Below the pieces are notes generated by a model that saw only the letters and a list, made by a program, of their open reading frames with translations, was not told the DNA's origin and searched no databases. Positions 18,001 to 26,070 of a DNA stretch of 26,089 nt are shown one piece after another. The number at the start of each line of letters is the position of its first letter. The first letter of the stretch is position 1. The stretch comes from a virus, in the IMG/VR virus record IMGVR_UViG_3300020183_000405, positions 1-26,089 of that record. One strand, written 5' to 3'. The position numbers and the translations under genes were made by a program.

Positions 18001-19046
18001 ATAAACTTATCGTTACAAAAGATAAAGAATTTAAAATGCTTAGTGGTGTTCCATCGCTTACACCGAAAGAGCCAGTTGAAAATGAAAATTCAATGGCAAT
18101 ATACCGAATGTATATTCCGCCATACACAGCCTCTTTACAATCTATCGATTTATCATTGATAGATAATCGTCGTTATACAATGAAAGATATTTCAAATATC
18201 GACAATCGCGTAAAAGAACTGGAATCATTTATTCAACTTAAAGAATCTGAAAAATCAATTATTCAAGATCCACCAAGATCGCCAACTACTCCAACAATTA
18301 ATAAACCAATTTATGGAACTTTGGTCGATGAGTTTGATGATCTCCTGCAAGTTGATCAGCATAATGATTTCGCTTGTTCTATTGAAAAAGGTAAACTATC
18401 TCCGTATAAAAAAATAACACAATTTCAACTAAAACCAAGTCAAACGATTTCGAGTGCAGAAGGTCTTCGCGATAAATTGCTTCTCGTACCATACTCATCA
18501 GAGGTCGCTTTCGCAGAACAAAAACTCGCCACTTCGAACGTAGCAGAAACAGTGCAATCTACGATGATCGCTAAATTTGAAGGATTTGTTACACTTACAC
18601 CTGAGAGTGATTTCTTTTATTCGCTCGAGCATCAACCTCTGGTAACTGATTCTTTTGGCAGATATTATGAATTGCGTCAATCAGTAAGAACATCACACGC
18701 ATCATTAACGAATACAGTTATCGACATTATTGGTGGCGGTGGTTATAATGAACAAACATATACTAATACAGTCTTAACGTCACAGAATTTACCAACGAGC
18801 GTAAATCCAACTGTGTTGGCTCCTGCTCATGCATCTTCTGTTGGGAATATTAATCCTGTTGTTACGCAACAAATTCCAATTAATCTTGCAGGTGTCGCGC
18901 CAGAAACATTCTTAAATCAAACTTGGACTGGGCAAGGCGCAGGCGCGAGATCATCCTCGAGCCCATTTGAAATTTATTCGCCAGATTGGACGAGAAATGG
19001 GCTTTTCTCGATTGATGATTATTCTGGCAGATTCGAAAATCAATAA
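15096..19046 (+). CDS. DUF4815-type large baseplate/tail structural protein, 1316 aa
   Basis: The N-terminal block (residues about 25-75: KILFRPGFAVQARELTQIQS, QIKQFGNHIFQDGSPVVGG) is the hallmark of the DUF4815 family found in large tail proteins of marine myophages. The next 300 residues include GSVVSINQGVFYVDGFFVNV and IEPGKAYVKGFEFETIGTRK, repeated strand patterns of this family. A module C copy lies at about residues 435-510 and a module A copy at about 890-945. Later parts contain YHARID-like ARIDKLIVTKDKEF, a helical stretch (IDNRVKELESFIQLKES) and a Gly/Ser/Thr-rich C-terminus. The site of action is probably the outer baseplate or fibre base; this is inference from position after gp8 and the family's virion association. 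ATG 15096 has AAGGTG 6-7 bases upstream. Confidence 0.8.
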   Translation: MSDYNASPYWDDFRATNGALENNYMKILFRPGFAVQARELTQIQSILQNQIKQFGNHIFQDGSPVVGGHLTLDTSINYVKLNTQFNNADIDLEDFLGIVVFNSGSPKTRAKVIQTFSTTTDRALLIKYLRGTVFSGGQTISTGAGNSANVRTDAANTGTGSVVSINQGVFYVDGFFVNVAPQTIVLEPYSATPTYRVGLEIDEEIVTESVDNALLDPAQEAFNYQAPGAHRQQFNLVLAKRTIESVDDSRFFELLRVEGGIITRQVSYPIYSELEKTFARRTYDESGNYAVKPFRVNLSANTGVSANANTFIVNIEPGKAYVKGFEFETIGTRKIAANRARTFKTNKDYDLSVYYGNRVQLANVIGSSTNGIVLSDNLDEVDIHCVANNLIDLTSGISANHFSTRIGTAKLRNIERTSSPIVYYAYLTDINFTPIISVTGGAGSNVRTVNLGSNFSTTTDAYVGGTLTMIDQVAGKSGQIVAYNGTTKIATLDRDFTQTIVVSQRFSLSMPVSSAESVIIANTTSLTSANLQANIALGGKSIIGDAQLEDTTFNKMLFELPNFYIRYDSDADVNFYRKKIFKNQSFSEDSNGSLTVALTGSETYDFGTDGQNVSNADIIENIIAVPTTGSTPGQVIDLTASGKSVKRTTNQTIKLHTDSASGASFTGDVYVTTKIANANGPFRRTKTLIQSNTTLTAGDSLTSADSVLGYTNVKINTSNGITWFTTANVINKNPGERQSLFVADVIQINKIFDSGNTSHAPNTTNMIDITDRYTLDSGQNDNYYDHASIILKPGSSAPTGQTAVLFNYYSHSGEGYISAKSYASTIYEAEQIPVYQSSSGKKYNLRDCIDLRPIRESGKITTPFRTLPIDARVNIAVGSLGVTSNLSLAQNILTPPIVTGTLIKVNGEFRTVNAISNLTHVTVTSGFSTAATNTAIEVVLQNYDFSGGIIQRPTDPLELDYDYYLARIDKLIVTKDKEFKMLSGVPSLTPKEPVENENSMAIYRMYIPPYTASLQSIDLSLIDNRRYTMKDISNIDNRVKELESFIQLKESEKSIIQDPPRSPTTPTINKPIYGTLVDEFDDLLQVDQHNDFACSIEKGKLSPYKKITQFQLKPSQTISSAEGLRDKLLLVPYSSEVAFAEQKLATSNVAETVQSTMIAKFEGFVTLTPESDFFYSLEHQPLVTDSFGRYYELRQSVRTSHASLTNTVIDIIGGGGYNEQTYTNTVLTSQNLPTSVNPTVLAPAHASSVGNINPVVTQQIPINLAGVAPETFLNQTWTGQGAGARSSSSPFEIYSPDWTRNGLFSIDDYSGRFENQ
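16399..16620 (+). repeat. Beta module C copy in the DUF4815 protein
   Basis: VTGGAGSNVRTVNLGSNFS, then GGTLTMIDQVAGKSGQI and VAYNGTTKIATLDRDF. The segment aligns over its full length with the gp7-like copy, and the core 17 bases are identical (16539-16555). A degenerate relative is visible in the 968-aa protein near 19975-20110 (ITIVSGTNMGFKANVVAFV). Confidence 0.7.
17765..17930 (+). repeat. Beta module A copy in the DUF4815 protein
   Basis: NILTPPIVTGTLIKVNGEFR, TVNAISNLTHVTVTSGFSTA and AIEVVLQNY. GTLIKVNGEFRTVNAIS is close to GVFINVNNEIRQVNSIN of the 676-aa protein, the clearest pair among the module A copies. Confidence 0.65.
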
Positions 19047-19062
19047 GTAAGATAGGAATTAC

Positions 19063-19066
19063 GGAG
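19063..19066 (+). promoter_or_regulatory. Ribosome binding site for the 968-aa gene
   Basis: GGAG sits 7 bases before ATG 19074 in a 27-base gap, one of the few junctions in the block where genes do not touch. It fixes the start of the 968-aa protein independently of coupling. Confidence 0.7.
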
Positions 19067-19073
19067 TAAAACT

Positions 19074-21980
19074 ATGCCAGGACATCCCAATCAAGATAAC
19101 GATCCAAGAAATCCGATAAATAAAACTGGTAGAATCGGATACCAAAGAGATTTCGAAGAGCGTTACAATCCGAAAACAGATCCTGATGAGCCATTAGTTT
19201 ATGCTGGATTAAGTCCATTTACACGCGAAAATGATATTAATTTTTCAGCTCGAAACTTAAAACCAGATGCTAATGCAAATTTTTTCTTTGATGATATTAA
19301 AGTCAACGATTTTACACAAAAAGCCTCTAGAATTAATGTAAGCTCGAACACCGTTTTAACGAGTGTTAAAATTAATATGGGTTTGTATGGATCAACCTCA
19401 AAAGCATACGCTGAAGTTCTCGGGACATCTCGCACAAGTACTCAAAATTTAATCTATATTAATGAAAATTTTATTACAGTTAAAATTGTAAAAGGGGCAG
19501 GTGCGACCGATTTAAGCGCATCGAATTTTTCTGTTGACGATTTAGTATATCAAACTGCGACTGGCGCTGCGCTTACTTACTTTTTAAATTTTTCACCACA
19601 ACCTGATTTCGCATTCGTCGGTAAAGTAAAAAAATGGGAAGTTATTGATGCTTCAAATGGATTTTTAGTTTTAGATCCAATTTTAGGTTCACTTAACACG
19701 TCACTTACGAATGACACTGCAAAAAATATTTGGAATTTAAGTAATTTTATTGCTCAGGTTCGCGAAGTATCAATTACTATGGCGAATAATAGATTCCAAG
19801 CTGGCGAAACACTTACTTTTGCCGCCAATGGAACTACACTTACAACTGTAAACACTGCGAATGCATATCTAGCATTCTCTTCATCCGTTACAGGAGCAAA
19901 CATAGGTAATACACCAATACGCTCTATCGTTATTTCCTCTAATAATATTTCGCGCGATGGAATTTCCACAATGAATGGTAATACAATTACTATTGTTTCT
20001 GGAACTAACATGGGATTTAAAGCAAATGTTGTTGCGTTTGTTGCGAATACTGCGAATGGTTTTAATGAGGCAATTGTCGACGCTACACTGCCAGTGCATT
20101 GCACATCTAATTCGGTTTACTCTATCGGAAATCATACTGTAGATGATGTTGGGGCACTAAATGGTATTTTTCATATTCCATCTGAGTCTAATTTAAGATG
20201 GTTAACTGGCGAGCGTGTATTTACTATTACTGATACTGCAACATTTAATGATAATGCGTATAAAATGCGAGCGATTGCTAAGTACAGCGCTGTTGGCAGA
20301 ACAAACACTGTAGAAAATGCGCGTAATTTTGTGTTGCGAGAACAAACACCCAACACGCTACAAGCAGCGCCAAAGGTAATTAATGAAACACAAAAAATTA
20401 ATGATCGCAAATTTATGGCGCAAACATTTTACACACCAAAGGGCAGTTCTATTGTTAATGGTGAAATAAAGAATGCATATGGCGTGTTTATGACTTCTGT
20501 GGATTTATTTTTTAAATCTAAACCAACAAATGCTGAAGAACAGTTACCATTTACAGTTGCTATTTCTAAGGTTGAGAATGGATTACCATCGAATGATATT
20601 ATTGCAGAGCGAACACTAGAACCTGAATATATTCAAACATCTAATAAACCAAGTGTCTCGAATACATCTACTCTAACAAATTTCGCATTTGTAGATCCTG
20701 TATTTTTATTACCATCAACTGAATATGCGATTAAATTAATAACTGAATCACCAGATTATGAAGTTTGGACTGCTACGCTAGGTGGAGAATTTACGGATGA
20801 ACTAGGAAATCTTCATCGCGTCTCTGAACAACCATACATTGGTAATTTCTTTAAATCACAAAACGCTTCTAATTGGAATCCAATTTTAAATCAGGATTTG
20901 ATGTTCCGCGTAAATCGTGCAGTATTTTCAACAATACCAGTTGAACGTCATTTTAATTTAATTCCTAATAAAGAACTTCAAACGAATACTGTAATGGATT
21001 TAGTTAAAATTTCTTCAACTACACAGCAATTTTCGCCGACATCCATTACTTACGAACTAAACTCATTCTTAACAGATGGAACTTCTGCAGGATTTATTAA
21101 ACTAGAAAACAATGAAATTTATAATTTTGGTAAAGATACTAATATTTCGAGTGTATCGTCGAAGCGTCGAAGATATATTCCATCAGGAAATGTTAATGGT
21201 ATTAATGTAAAAGTTACAATGGCTACAACTGACAGCTCTGTATCGCCAGTCTTTAATACTGAACGATTCGGTGTTTTTGCTCTTGAAAATATTATTAATA
21301 ATGCAGGCATTTCAAATAATTTAATTTCTATCACGAGCAGTGGAAATCACGCGAATGCAGCAAATATTTCCATAACGATTAGTTCACCAGACGTCGGATC
21401 GAATACAGCAACTGCGAATATTTTACCAAGTATGTTGTCTGGTGGAAAAGTAACTGCAGTTAATATTATAAATCCAGGTTCTGGTTATCTTACTACTCCG
21501 ACAATTACTCTTGTTGAAGCTGCAGCCTCAGCAAATGCAACTGCAATTATTAATGGCGAGACAGATAATTCTGGTGGCAATGTGTTATCAAGATATCAAA
21601 CTAAAGTTGTTACTCTTGACGATGGTTTTGATTCAGGAGATTTAGTAGTTCGATTAAGAGCTTATAAACCTCAAGGAACAAATATTCATGTTTATTTTAA
21701 AGTATTGTCTGCACTCGATGCTGATCCATTTATAGCCAAGAAATGGCAAAAAATGACAGTGGTAAAGGACGCTATTTCGCCAGATCAAACTACAGCGATT
21801 CCGTTAGAATATCGTTTCTCACTCACGAATGGCACAATCGAATACTTCGATGGGACGAAAACACTACCACTCGGCAAAACATTTAAATATTTTGCAGTAA
21901 AAATTCGATTAACAGCTGAGGATCCAACAGTGACTCCTGCAGTCGAATCCCTTAAAGTAATTGCAGTTCCTGGTGGTTAA
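19074..21980 (+). CDS. Large tail/fibre structural protein, 968 aa
   Basis: Begins with a hydrophilic N-terminus (MPGHPNQDNDPRNPINKTG), then NFSARNLKPDANANFFFDDI, a strand motif common in phage tail proteins. Residues about 440-625 hold a conserved phage beta domain (FMAQTFYTPKGSSI, GVFMTSVDLFFKSKP, LLPSTEYAIKLITESPDY, YIGNFFKSQNASNW, DLMFRVNRAVF). I know this pattern from large tail proteins where it often lies downstream of DUF4815 regions; here it is a separate gene next to the DUF4815 gene. A module B copy is at about residues 763-826. The C-terminus (VVTLDDGFDSGDLVVRLRAY, TNIHVYFKVLSALD) is another common tail segment. A baseplate-peripheral or fibre-attachment role is inferred from neighbours. 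Confidence 0.72.
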   Translation: MPGHPNQDNDPRNPINKTGRIGYQRDFEERYNPKTDPDEPLVYAGLSPFTRENDINFSARNLKPDANANFFFDDIKVNDFTQKASRINVSSNTVLTSVKINMGLYGSTSKAYAEVLGTSRTSTQNLIYINENFITVKIVKGAGATDLSASNFSVDDLVYQTATGAALTYFLNFSPQPDFAFVGKVKKWEVIDASNGFLVLDPILGSLNTSLTNDTAKNIWNLSNFIAQVREVSITMANNRFQAGETLTFAANGTTLTTVNTANAYLAFSSSVTGANIGNTPIRSIVISSNNISRDGISTMNGNTITIVSGTNMGFKANVVAFVANTANGFNEAIVDATLPVHCTSNSVYSIGNHTVDDVGALNGIFHIPSESNLRWLTGERVFTITDTATFNDNAYKMRAIAKYSAVGRTNTVENARNFVLREQTPNTLQAAPKVINETQKINDRKFMAQTFYTPKGSSIVNGEIKNAYGVFMTSVDLFFKSKPTNAEEQLPFTVAISKVENGLPSNDIIAERTLEPEYIQTSNKPSVSNTSTLTNFAFVDPVFLLPSTEYAIKLITESPDYEVWTATLGGEFTDELGNLHRVSEQPYIGNFFKSQNASNWNPILNQDLMFRVNRAVFSTIPVERHFNLIPNKELQTNTVMDLVKISSTTQQFSPTSITYELNSFLTDGTSAGFIKLENNEIYNFGKDTNISSVSSKRRRYIPSGNVNGINVKVTMATTDSSVSPVFNTERFGVFALENIINNAGISNNLISITSSGNHANAANISITISSPDVGSNTATANILPSMLSGGKVTAVNIINPGSGYLTTPTITLVEAAASANATAIINGETDNSGGNVLSRYQTKVVTLDDGFDSGDLVVRLRAYKPQGTNIHVYFKVLSALDADPFIAKKWQKMTVVKDAISPDQTTAIPLEYRFSLTNGTIEYFDGTKTLPLGKTFKYFAVKIRLTAEDPTVTPAVESLKVIAVPGG
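21361..21550 (+). repeat. Beta module B copy in the 968-aa protein
   Basis: ISITISSPDVGSNTATANIL, then GGKVTAVNIINPGSGYLTTP and TITLVEAAASANATA. GSGYLTTPTITL corresponds to GSYLSVPTITI in gp6 and GEGYPVAPTILV in gp7-like. Confidence 0.65.
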
Positions 21981-21983
21981 TGT

Positions 21984-22196
21984 ATGAGACATAAAATAGA
22001 AGGTACAAAATATTCTCGTGACTTAAATACTATGGCTGTTTTATGTAATGATCGATCAGAAGTTATTCGATATGAAAATGAGCTGAAAAAACATCAAGAG
22101 AACTTAGCTCGTGATGAGGAGATAAATAACATTAAGATGGAATTATCTGAAATAAAAGAAATGCTCAAGAATTTGAGCAGAGGACAAAATGGCTAA
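21984..22196 (+). CDS. Small coiled-coil protein, 70 aa, between structural genes
   Basis: A 70-aa hydrophilic protein starting [20 protein letters not shown], followed by a charged helix (residues about 25-65, [32 protein letters not shown]) with heptad-like spacing that predicts a coiled coil. ATG 21984 is 4 bases after the previous stop; an overlapping ATG at 21980 opens only four codons. The last 8 bases overlap the fibre gene. Small proteins of this shape occur beside tail genes in marine T4-like phages, but I cannot name a function. A minor virion part or fibre-assembly helper would both fit the position. Confidence 0.65.
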   Translation: MRHKIEGTKYSRDLNTMAVLCNDRSEVIRYENELKKHQENLARDEEINNIKMELSEIKEMLKNLSRGQNG

Positions 22197-25100
22197 TGCA
22201 AACATAGCAACAATTTCTGTTACGAATACATTTGATGAGTGGCGCACACGCACAAATGACGTTATTACAGATAGAAATATTCTTCGTAATCATCCATATG
22301 TAAAAGATAATTCAAACTTTGTCGTTGCAAATGGTGCTATACAAATCGCTAGAACTGGTGGTGGTACATTACTTACAATTACAAGTGGTGATGCCTCGGT
22401 CGGTGGTACGACAACAACTGTTGATCTTATTGTAAGCGATGATGCCTCTGTAGCGAATCAATTAACCGTTACTGGAAATACAATTGTCACTGGTAATGTT
22501 TCTATTTCTAAAAATACAGCTGTTTCACAAAATTTAGTTGTTACAGGAACCGCAAATGTTACGGGCGATTTAAAAGTCACAGGAAACACGACATTACAAT
22601 CTAACTTGGCTGTATCGTCTAATGCGACTGTAAGTCAAAATTTAGTTGTTACAGGAACCGCGAATGTTACAAATAATTTAAAGGTTGCAGGAAATGCTGA
22701 ATTACAGTCTAATTTGACTGTATCATCTAATGCGACTGTAAGTCAGAATTTAGCCGTAAGTGGAACTGCGAATGTAACAAATAATTTTAAAGTTGGTTCT
22801 GATAAATTTTTAGTCACTGCTTCAACTGGTGATACAACAATCGAAGGCGATTTAACTGTTAACGGTGGCGATATTGTATCTACAGCAACAGCGAATGTTG
22901 CGAATGTTACAACTACAACATTAAATCTTGGTGGCGCTGCGACTGCTCTAAACATGGGTGCAGCTGCAGGAACTGTAACTGTTGCTGGAGATCTTGTAGT
23001 CTCTGGTGGGGATATTACCTCTACGGCAATAGCGAATGTTGCAAATGCTACGACTACAACATTAAATCTCGGTGGCGCAGCAACAGCATTAAACATGGGT
23101 GCTGCCACTGGCACGACCACTGTTAGAAATAATCTAAATGTTACTGGTAACACTGAGATTACAGGTACAGCTAATGTAACTGCTGATGTTAAAGTTGGCT
23201 CTAACAAATTTACAGTTAAATCTTCAGATGGAAATACAGCGATTTCTGGAACTTTAAGCGCAACTGGGAATACTGCTCTCTCATCTAATCTTTCTGTTGC
23301 ATCGAATGCAACTATTTCGCAAAATGCAACCGTAACTGGAACACTTAATTCTGGCGCAGCAACATTAGCATCAGCTGTTGTTTCTGGAGCACTTAATTCT
23401 GGTGCTGCGACATTAGCCTCTCTTGGCGTAACTGGTGCAACAACACTTAGTTCAACACTCGGTGTAACTGGTGCAACAACACTTAGTTCGACACTCGGTG
23501 TAACAGGAAATACAACTCTCTCGTCTAATCTTTCTGTTGCATCAAATGCAACTATTGCACAAAATGCGACTGTAACTGGAACATTAAACTCTGGTGCCGC
23601 AACATTAGCATCAGCTGTTGTTTCTGGAGCACTTAATTCTGGCGCAGCAACATTAGCATCAGCCGCAGTAACTGGACTAGCAACTGTTGGAACTACACTT
23701 GACGTTACTGGAAACACAACACTCTCATCTAATCTTTCTGTTGCAAAAAATACGACAATGACACAAAATTTGACTGTAACTGGTACAGCAAATTTAAATG
23801 GTAAAACCACTGCAACAAATATGGTTGTTGATACCGCTGGTTCATACACAATAAATCAAGGCAACGCTGTTTTTAACAATGTCTCAGTACAGGGAACACT
23901 TACAACTTTCCTCCCTGCGGTGAATGATACTGATGTGTTATTATTAAGAGCATTGGCATCTTCTGATGGCGATGCAACATTTCGCTCGCGTCGCGCAGGA
24001 ACATTAGGTAATTCAGAAATTAAGTTTTCTTCAGGTTCAAGTGTTTGGCAAGCAACGGCGAATGCAAATTCAGCATATCAGACAATTATTACCACAGGAA
24101 ATTTGTCAACTTCAGTAAGCAGCACAAGCACTGTTGACGCAGCTACACCGAGCGCAGTAAAAAGTGCATATGATTTAGCGAATCAAGGCGTGCAGTCTGC
24201 AGCTGCTAAAGTTGCCTCAGTATCAGGCACATCAGGTAGAGTTACTTCATCGGGTGGAACAACACCATCAATTGATCTCGCCACAGTAGGATCAATAGCA
24301 GGAACTTATAATTTAGCCACAGTAACTGTAGATAACTTTGGTAGAGTTACTAGTGTCAGCGCAGGATCGCAAGGCGCACAAGGTGCACAAGGATTTCAAG
24401 GCGCTCAAGGATTTCAAGGTGCAACAGGCAGTGTTGGCGCTCAAGGTGCAACAGGCGCACAAGGTGCAGCAGGTGCTCAAGGTCCACAAGGATTTCAAGG
24501 TGCAACAGGCAGTGTTGGCGCTCAAGGTGCAGCAGGTGCTCAAGGTCCACAAGGATTTCAAGGTGCAACAGGCAGTGTTGGCGCTCAAGGTGCAACAGGT
24601 GCTCAAGGTCCACAAGGATTTCAAGGTGCAACTGGCGCTCAAGGTCCAGCAGGCGCTCAAGGTCCACAAGGATTTCAAGGTGCAACTGGCGCTCAAGGTC
24701 CAGCAGGCGCTCAAGGTCCACAAGGATTTCAAGGTGCAACAGGCGGTAGTGGTGCTCAAGGTCCACAAGGTCTGACTGGTCCACAAGGTCTGACTGGTCC
24801 ACAAGGTCTGACTGGTTCACAAGGTCTGACTGGTCCACAAGGTCTGACTGGTCCACAAGGTCTCACTGGTGCACAAGGATTACAGGGTGCAACTGGTCCA
24901 GCAGGTTCTAACAACGTAAGCACACACGCGAAAACAGGTGGTCTTGCTGTTTGGGCATCAGGTGCACCTTCAGGAGCACAAGCTGCAGCTGCTGGAGAAA
25001 TTCGTGCTACTGGTGAAATTACTGCCTTCAATACATCTGATCGTAGATTTAAAGAAAATATTCGTAAGATTGAGAATGCTCTTGAATTAATTAAACAAAT

Positions 25101-25353
25101 TGAGGGTATTCGTTATGACTGGAAGGATGAGTATCTACAAACACGAGGTGGTGTTGACGGATACTTTGTTCGTAAACAAGACGTTGGTGTTATTGCTCAG
25201 GATCTCGAAAGAGTTTTACCAGAAGTTGTTGTTCAGAAAGAAGATGGAACATATGCAGTTCGTTATGAGAAAATTGTAGCATTGTTGCTTGCAGCAATCA
25301 AAGAACTCGATCATAAACATGATTCATTAGTGGCGCATTTAAGGAAAGTCTAA
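22189..25353 (+). CDS. Collagen-like tail fibre with C-terminal peptidase S74 chaperone domain, 1054 aa
   Basis: A probable trimeric receptor-binding fibre. The N-terminus ([20 protein letters not shown]) is a virion-attachment segment common in marine T4-like fibres. Residues about 80-560 are tandem VTGTANV / [12 protein letters not shown] type repeats, probably beta-helical or triple-stranded. Residues 726-908 are 61 uninterrupted Gly-X-Y triplets. The C-terminal 105 residues are an intramolecular chaperone of the S74 family: [46 protein letters not shown] and [15 protein letters not shown]. Ser950 and Lys955 are spaced like the Ser911/Lys916 dyad of endosialidase NF, so self-cleavage before Ser950 after trimerisation is expected. 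ATG 22189 has GAGG 5 bases upstream and overlaps the previous gene by 8 bases. No enzyme or lectin domain is seen between the collagen stalk and the chaperone. Confidence 0.88.
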   Translation: MANANIATISVTNTFDEWRTRTNDVITDRNILRNHPYVKDNSNFVVANGAIQIARTGGGTLLTITSGDASVGGTTTTVDLIVSDDASVANQLTVTGNTIVTGNVSISKNTAVSQNLVVTGTANVTGDLKVTGNTTLQSNLAVSSNATVSQNLVVTGTANVTNNLKVAGNAELQSNLTVSSNATVSQNLAVSGTANVTNNFKVGSDKFLVTASTGDTTIEGDLTVNGGDIVSTATANVANVTTTTLNLGGAATALNMGAAAGTVTVAGDLVVSGGDITSTAIANVANATTTTLNLGGAATALNMGAATGTTTVRNNLNVTGNTEITGTANVTADVKVGSNKFTVKSSDGNTAISGTLSATGNTALSSNLSVASNATISQNATVTGTLNSGAATLASAVVSGALNSGAATLASLGVTGATTLSSTLGVTGATTLSSTLGVTGNTTLSSNLSVASNATIAQNATVTGTLNSGAATLASAVVSGALNSGAATLASAAVTGLATVGTTLDVTGNTTLSSNLSVAKNTTMTQNLTVTGTANLNGKTTATNMVVDTAGSYTINQGNAVFNNVSVQGTLTTFLPAVNDTDVLLLRALASSDGDATFRSRRAGTLGNSEIKFSSGSSVWQATANANSAYQTIITTGNLSTSVSSTSTVDAATPSAVKSAYDLANQGVQSAAAKVASVSGTSGRVTSSGGTTPSIDLATVGSIAGTYNLATVTVDNFGRVTSVSAGSQGAQGAQGFQGAQGFQGATGSVGAQGATGAQGAAGAQGPQGFQGATGSVGAQGAAGAQGPQGFQGATGSVGAQGATGAQGPQGFQGATGAQGPAGAQGPQGFQGATGAQGPAGAQGPQGFQGATGGSGAQGPQGLTGPQGLTGPQGLTGSQGLTGPQGLTGPQGLTGAQGLQGATGPAGSNNVSTHAKTGGLAVWASGAPSGAQAAAAGEIRATGEITAFNTSDRRFKENIRKIENALELIKQIEGIRYDWKDEYLQTRGGVDGYFVRKQDVGVIAQDLERVLPEVVVQKEDGTYAVRYEKIVALLLAAIKELDHKHDSLVAHLRKV
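22531..22855 (+). repeat. Tandem 36-aa repeats in the fibre, three copies
   Basis: AATTTAG of the NLxVxGTANVT unit recurs at 22531, 22639 and 22747, an exact 108-base period. Units read [38 protein letters not shown] and [19 protein letters not shown], with SNATVSQ near each junction between units. Third positions differ between copies, so the repeats are old but still in register. Confidence 0.85.
22905..23110 (+). repeat. Tandem 47-aa repeats in the fibre, two copies
   Basis: [18 protein letters not shown] appears twice, with TTAAAT at 22921 and 23062, a 141-base period. Each copy is preceded by a [13 protein letters not shown] or [13 protein letters not shown] segment. Confidence 0.8.
23281..23680 (+). 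repeat. 80-aa duplication in the fibre, with a 12-aa repeat inside
   Basis: Bases 23281-23430 align with 23521-23670 at an exact 240-base offset with few differences ([28 protein letters not shown]). A partial third copy of SSNLSVA starts at 23725. Within the first unit, [12 protein letters not shown] is repeated at 23428 and 23464 (36-base period, nearly identical DNA), a sign of recent slippage or recombination. Confidence 0.85.
24364..24909 (+). repeat. Collagen-like Gly-X-Y region, 61 uninterrupted triplets
   Basis: Every third residue from Gly726 to Gly906 is glycine, with Gln, Ala, Thr and Pro dominating X and Y. Longer units [20 protein letters not shown] (with variants, 18-27 aa) come first. 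Then GPQGLT-type hexapeptides repeat six times (about 24766-24870, 18-base period with nearly identical DNA). It should form a triple-helical stalk. Confidence 0.95.
25036..25350 (+). other. S74 intramolecular chaperone segment with predicted self-cleavage point
   Basis: The codon at 25036 is Ser950, the expected first residue of the released chaperone, with Lys955 as its catalytic partner. The family folds the fibre trimer and is then cut off, so the mature fibre should end at Thr949, only 41 residues after the collagen stalk. Confidence 0.8.
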
Positions 25354-25973
25354 TGCCAGATCCGAGTCAAGTAACTGCAACTCAAATTAACACTGAACTT
25401 GGAGTTTCTGCATCCGCAGAATTGAAATGGGGAAATAACTGGGCAAGAAATGTGGCGACTCAATACACTGCAACAGATAGCCCTGTAAATGCTTCTAAGT
25501 TTCGCTGGGGAATTAATCTTCCTGGTGGTGATGCAAGTGGTGGTGGATTTACACCAAGATATGGACTTGACGATGCTCTACTTATATATGGAGATTCCTT
25601 TGTGGCATATGACGGAGTCAGTGAGGCTGGCGCATTCGCCACTATTATATTTCGCAGCAATGGACAATTGAGTATTTTAACAAATGGTAATATTGTTCAC
25701 AATAAAACTTGGTTGACTTCTGGGGGTGCAGGTGACTATACAATACAATTTTCAAAAACGGGTGGCACTCATGATCTCACAATTGGAACACAAAACACAG
25801 ATCTGATATTGAGTTCTGATTACAGTTTTGAATTGCAGAGTATTGTTGGTCCAAATGTAGGATATTCCTCTAAATCTACTTCTGGAAATTTCATTTTAAA
25901 AGAATATCCTTCTGGTGTAACACATATAACTCGTCCAACAGCCTTTGAAACCCAAGCAGAAGTTTCATTGTAA
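25353..25973 (+). CDS. Probable small virion/fibre-associated protein, 206 aa
   Basis: Starts in TAATG with the fibre stop, and AAGGA lies upstream. The N-terminal 50 residues (SQVTATQINTELGVSASAEL, SPVNASKFRWGINLPGG) follow a pattern seen at the start of small structural proteins of marine T4-like phages. The remainder is beta-rich with many aromatic, Gly and Thr residues (FTPRYGLDDALLIYGDSFVA, AFATIIFRSNGQLSILTNG, SGGAGDYTIQFSKTGGTHDL). No signal peptide or membrane segment is seen. Being coupled to the S74 fibre, which lacks its own receptor head, it may be a separate tip or adhesin; this is inference. Confidence 0.6.
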   Translation: MPDPSQVTATQINTELGVSASAELKWGNNWARNVATQYTATDSPVNASKFRWGINLPGGDASGGGFTPRYGLDDALLIYGDSFVAYDGVSEAGAFATIIFRSNGQLSILTNGNIVHNKTWLTSGGAGDYTIQFSKTGGTHDLTIGTQNTDLILSSDYSFELQSIVGPNVGYSSKSTSGNFILKEYPSGVTHITRPTAFETQAEVSL

Positions 25974-25991
25974 TATTAAAAGAGTTAAAAA

Positions 25992-26036
25992 ATGCCATAC
26001 GCAGAGTTTGCCGCAGCAATACTTGGACCATTATAA
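25992..26036 (+). CDS. Possible 14-codon ORF, doubtful
   Basis: ATG 25992, preceded by AAGAG, opens the short frame MPYAEFAAAILGPL. Its stop codon lies inside the late-promoter octamer. It may be a leader peptide, the remnant of a longer gene, or chance. Bases 25974-26070 otherwise contain only this, the promoter motif and the next ribosome site. Confidence 0.2.
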   Translation: MPYAEFAAAILGPL

Positions 26037-26039
26037 ATA
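26032..26039 (+). promoter_or_regulatory. T4-type late promoter motif before the last gene
   Basis: Exact TATAAATA, followed by an AT-rich stretch, in the non-coding space about 30 bases before ATG 26071. Spacing to the start leaves a leader of about 25 bases with a GAGG ribosome site, the arrangement expected of a late gene read by the gp55/gp33/gp45 system. This is the best-placed promoter in the window and suggests a new transcription unit. Confidence 0.65.
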
Positions 26040-26070
26040 TAAAAGAACAGAGTTCGAATGAGGCGTCAAA

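Noticed and set aside
22743-23849. 368-codon open frame on the minus strand within the fibre gene
   Set aside because: It is the complement of a repetitive Ala/Thr/Val-rich coding region. Repeats keep the opposite frame open; the product is low complexity and has no ribosome site or place in the operon.
24313-24856. Several repetitive frames on both strands across the collagen region
   Set aside because: They are translations of the Gly-X-Y DNA repeat in other frames ([19 protein letters not shown] and similar) and vanish outside the repeat.
24364-24909. Regularly spaced direct repeats resembling a CRISPR array
   Set aside because: The units are multiples of 9 bases within an open coding frame, with no unique spacers of constant length and no cas genes.
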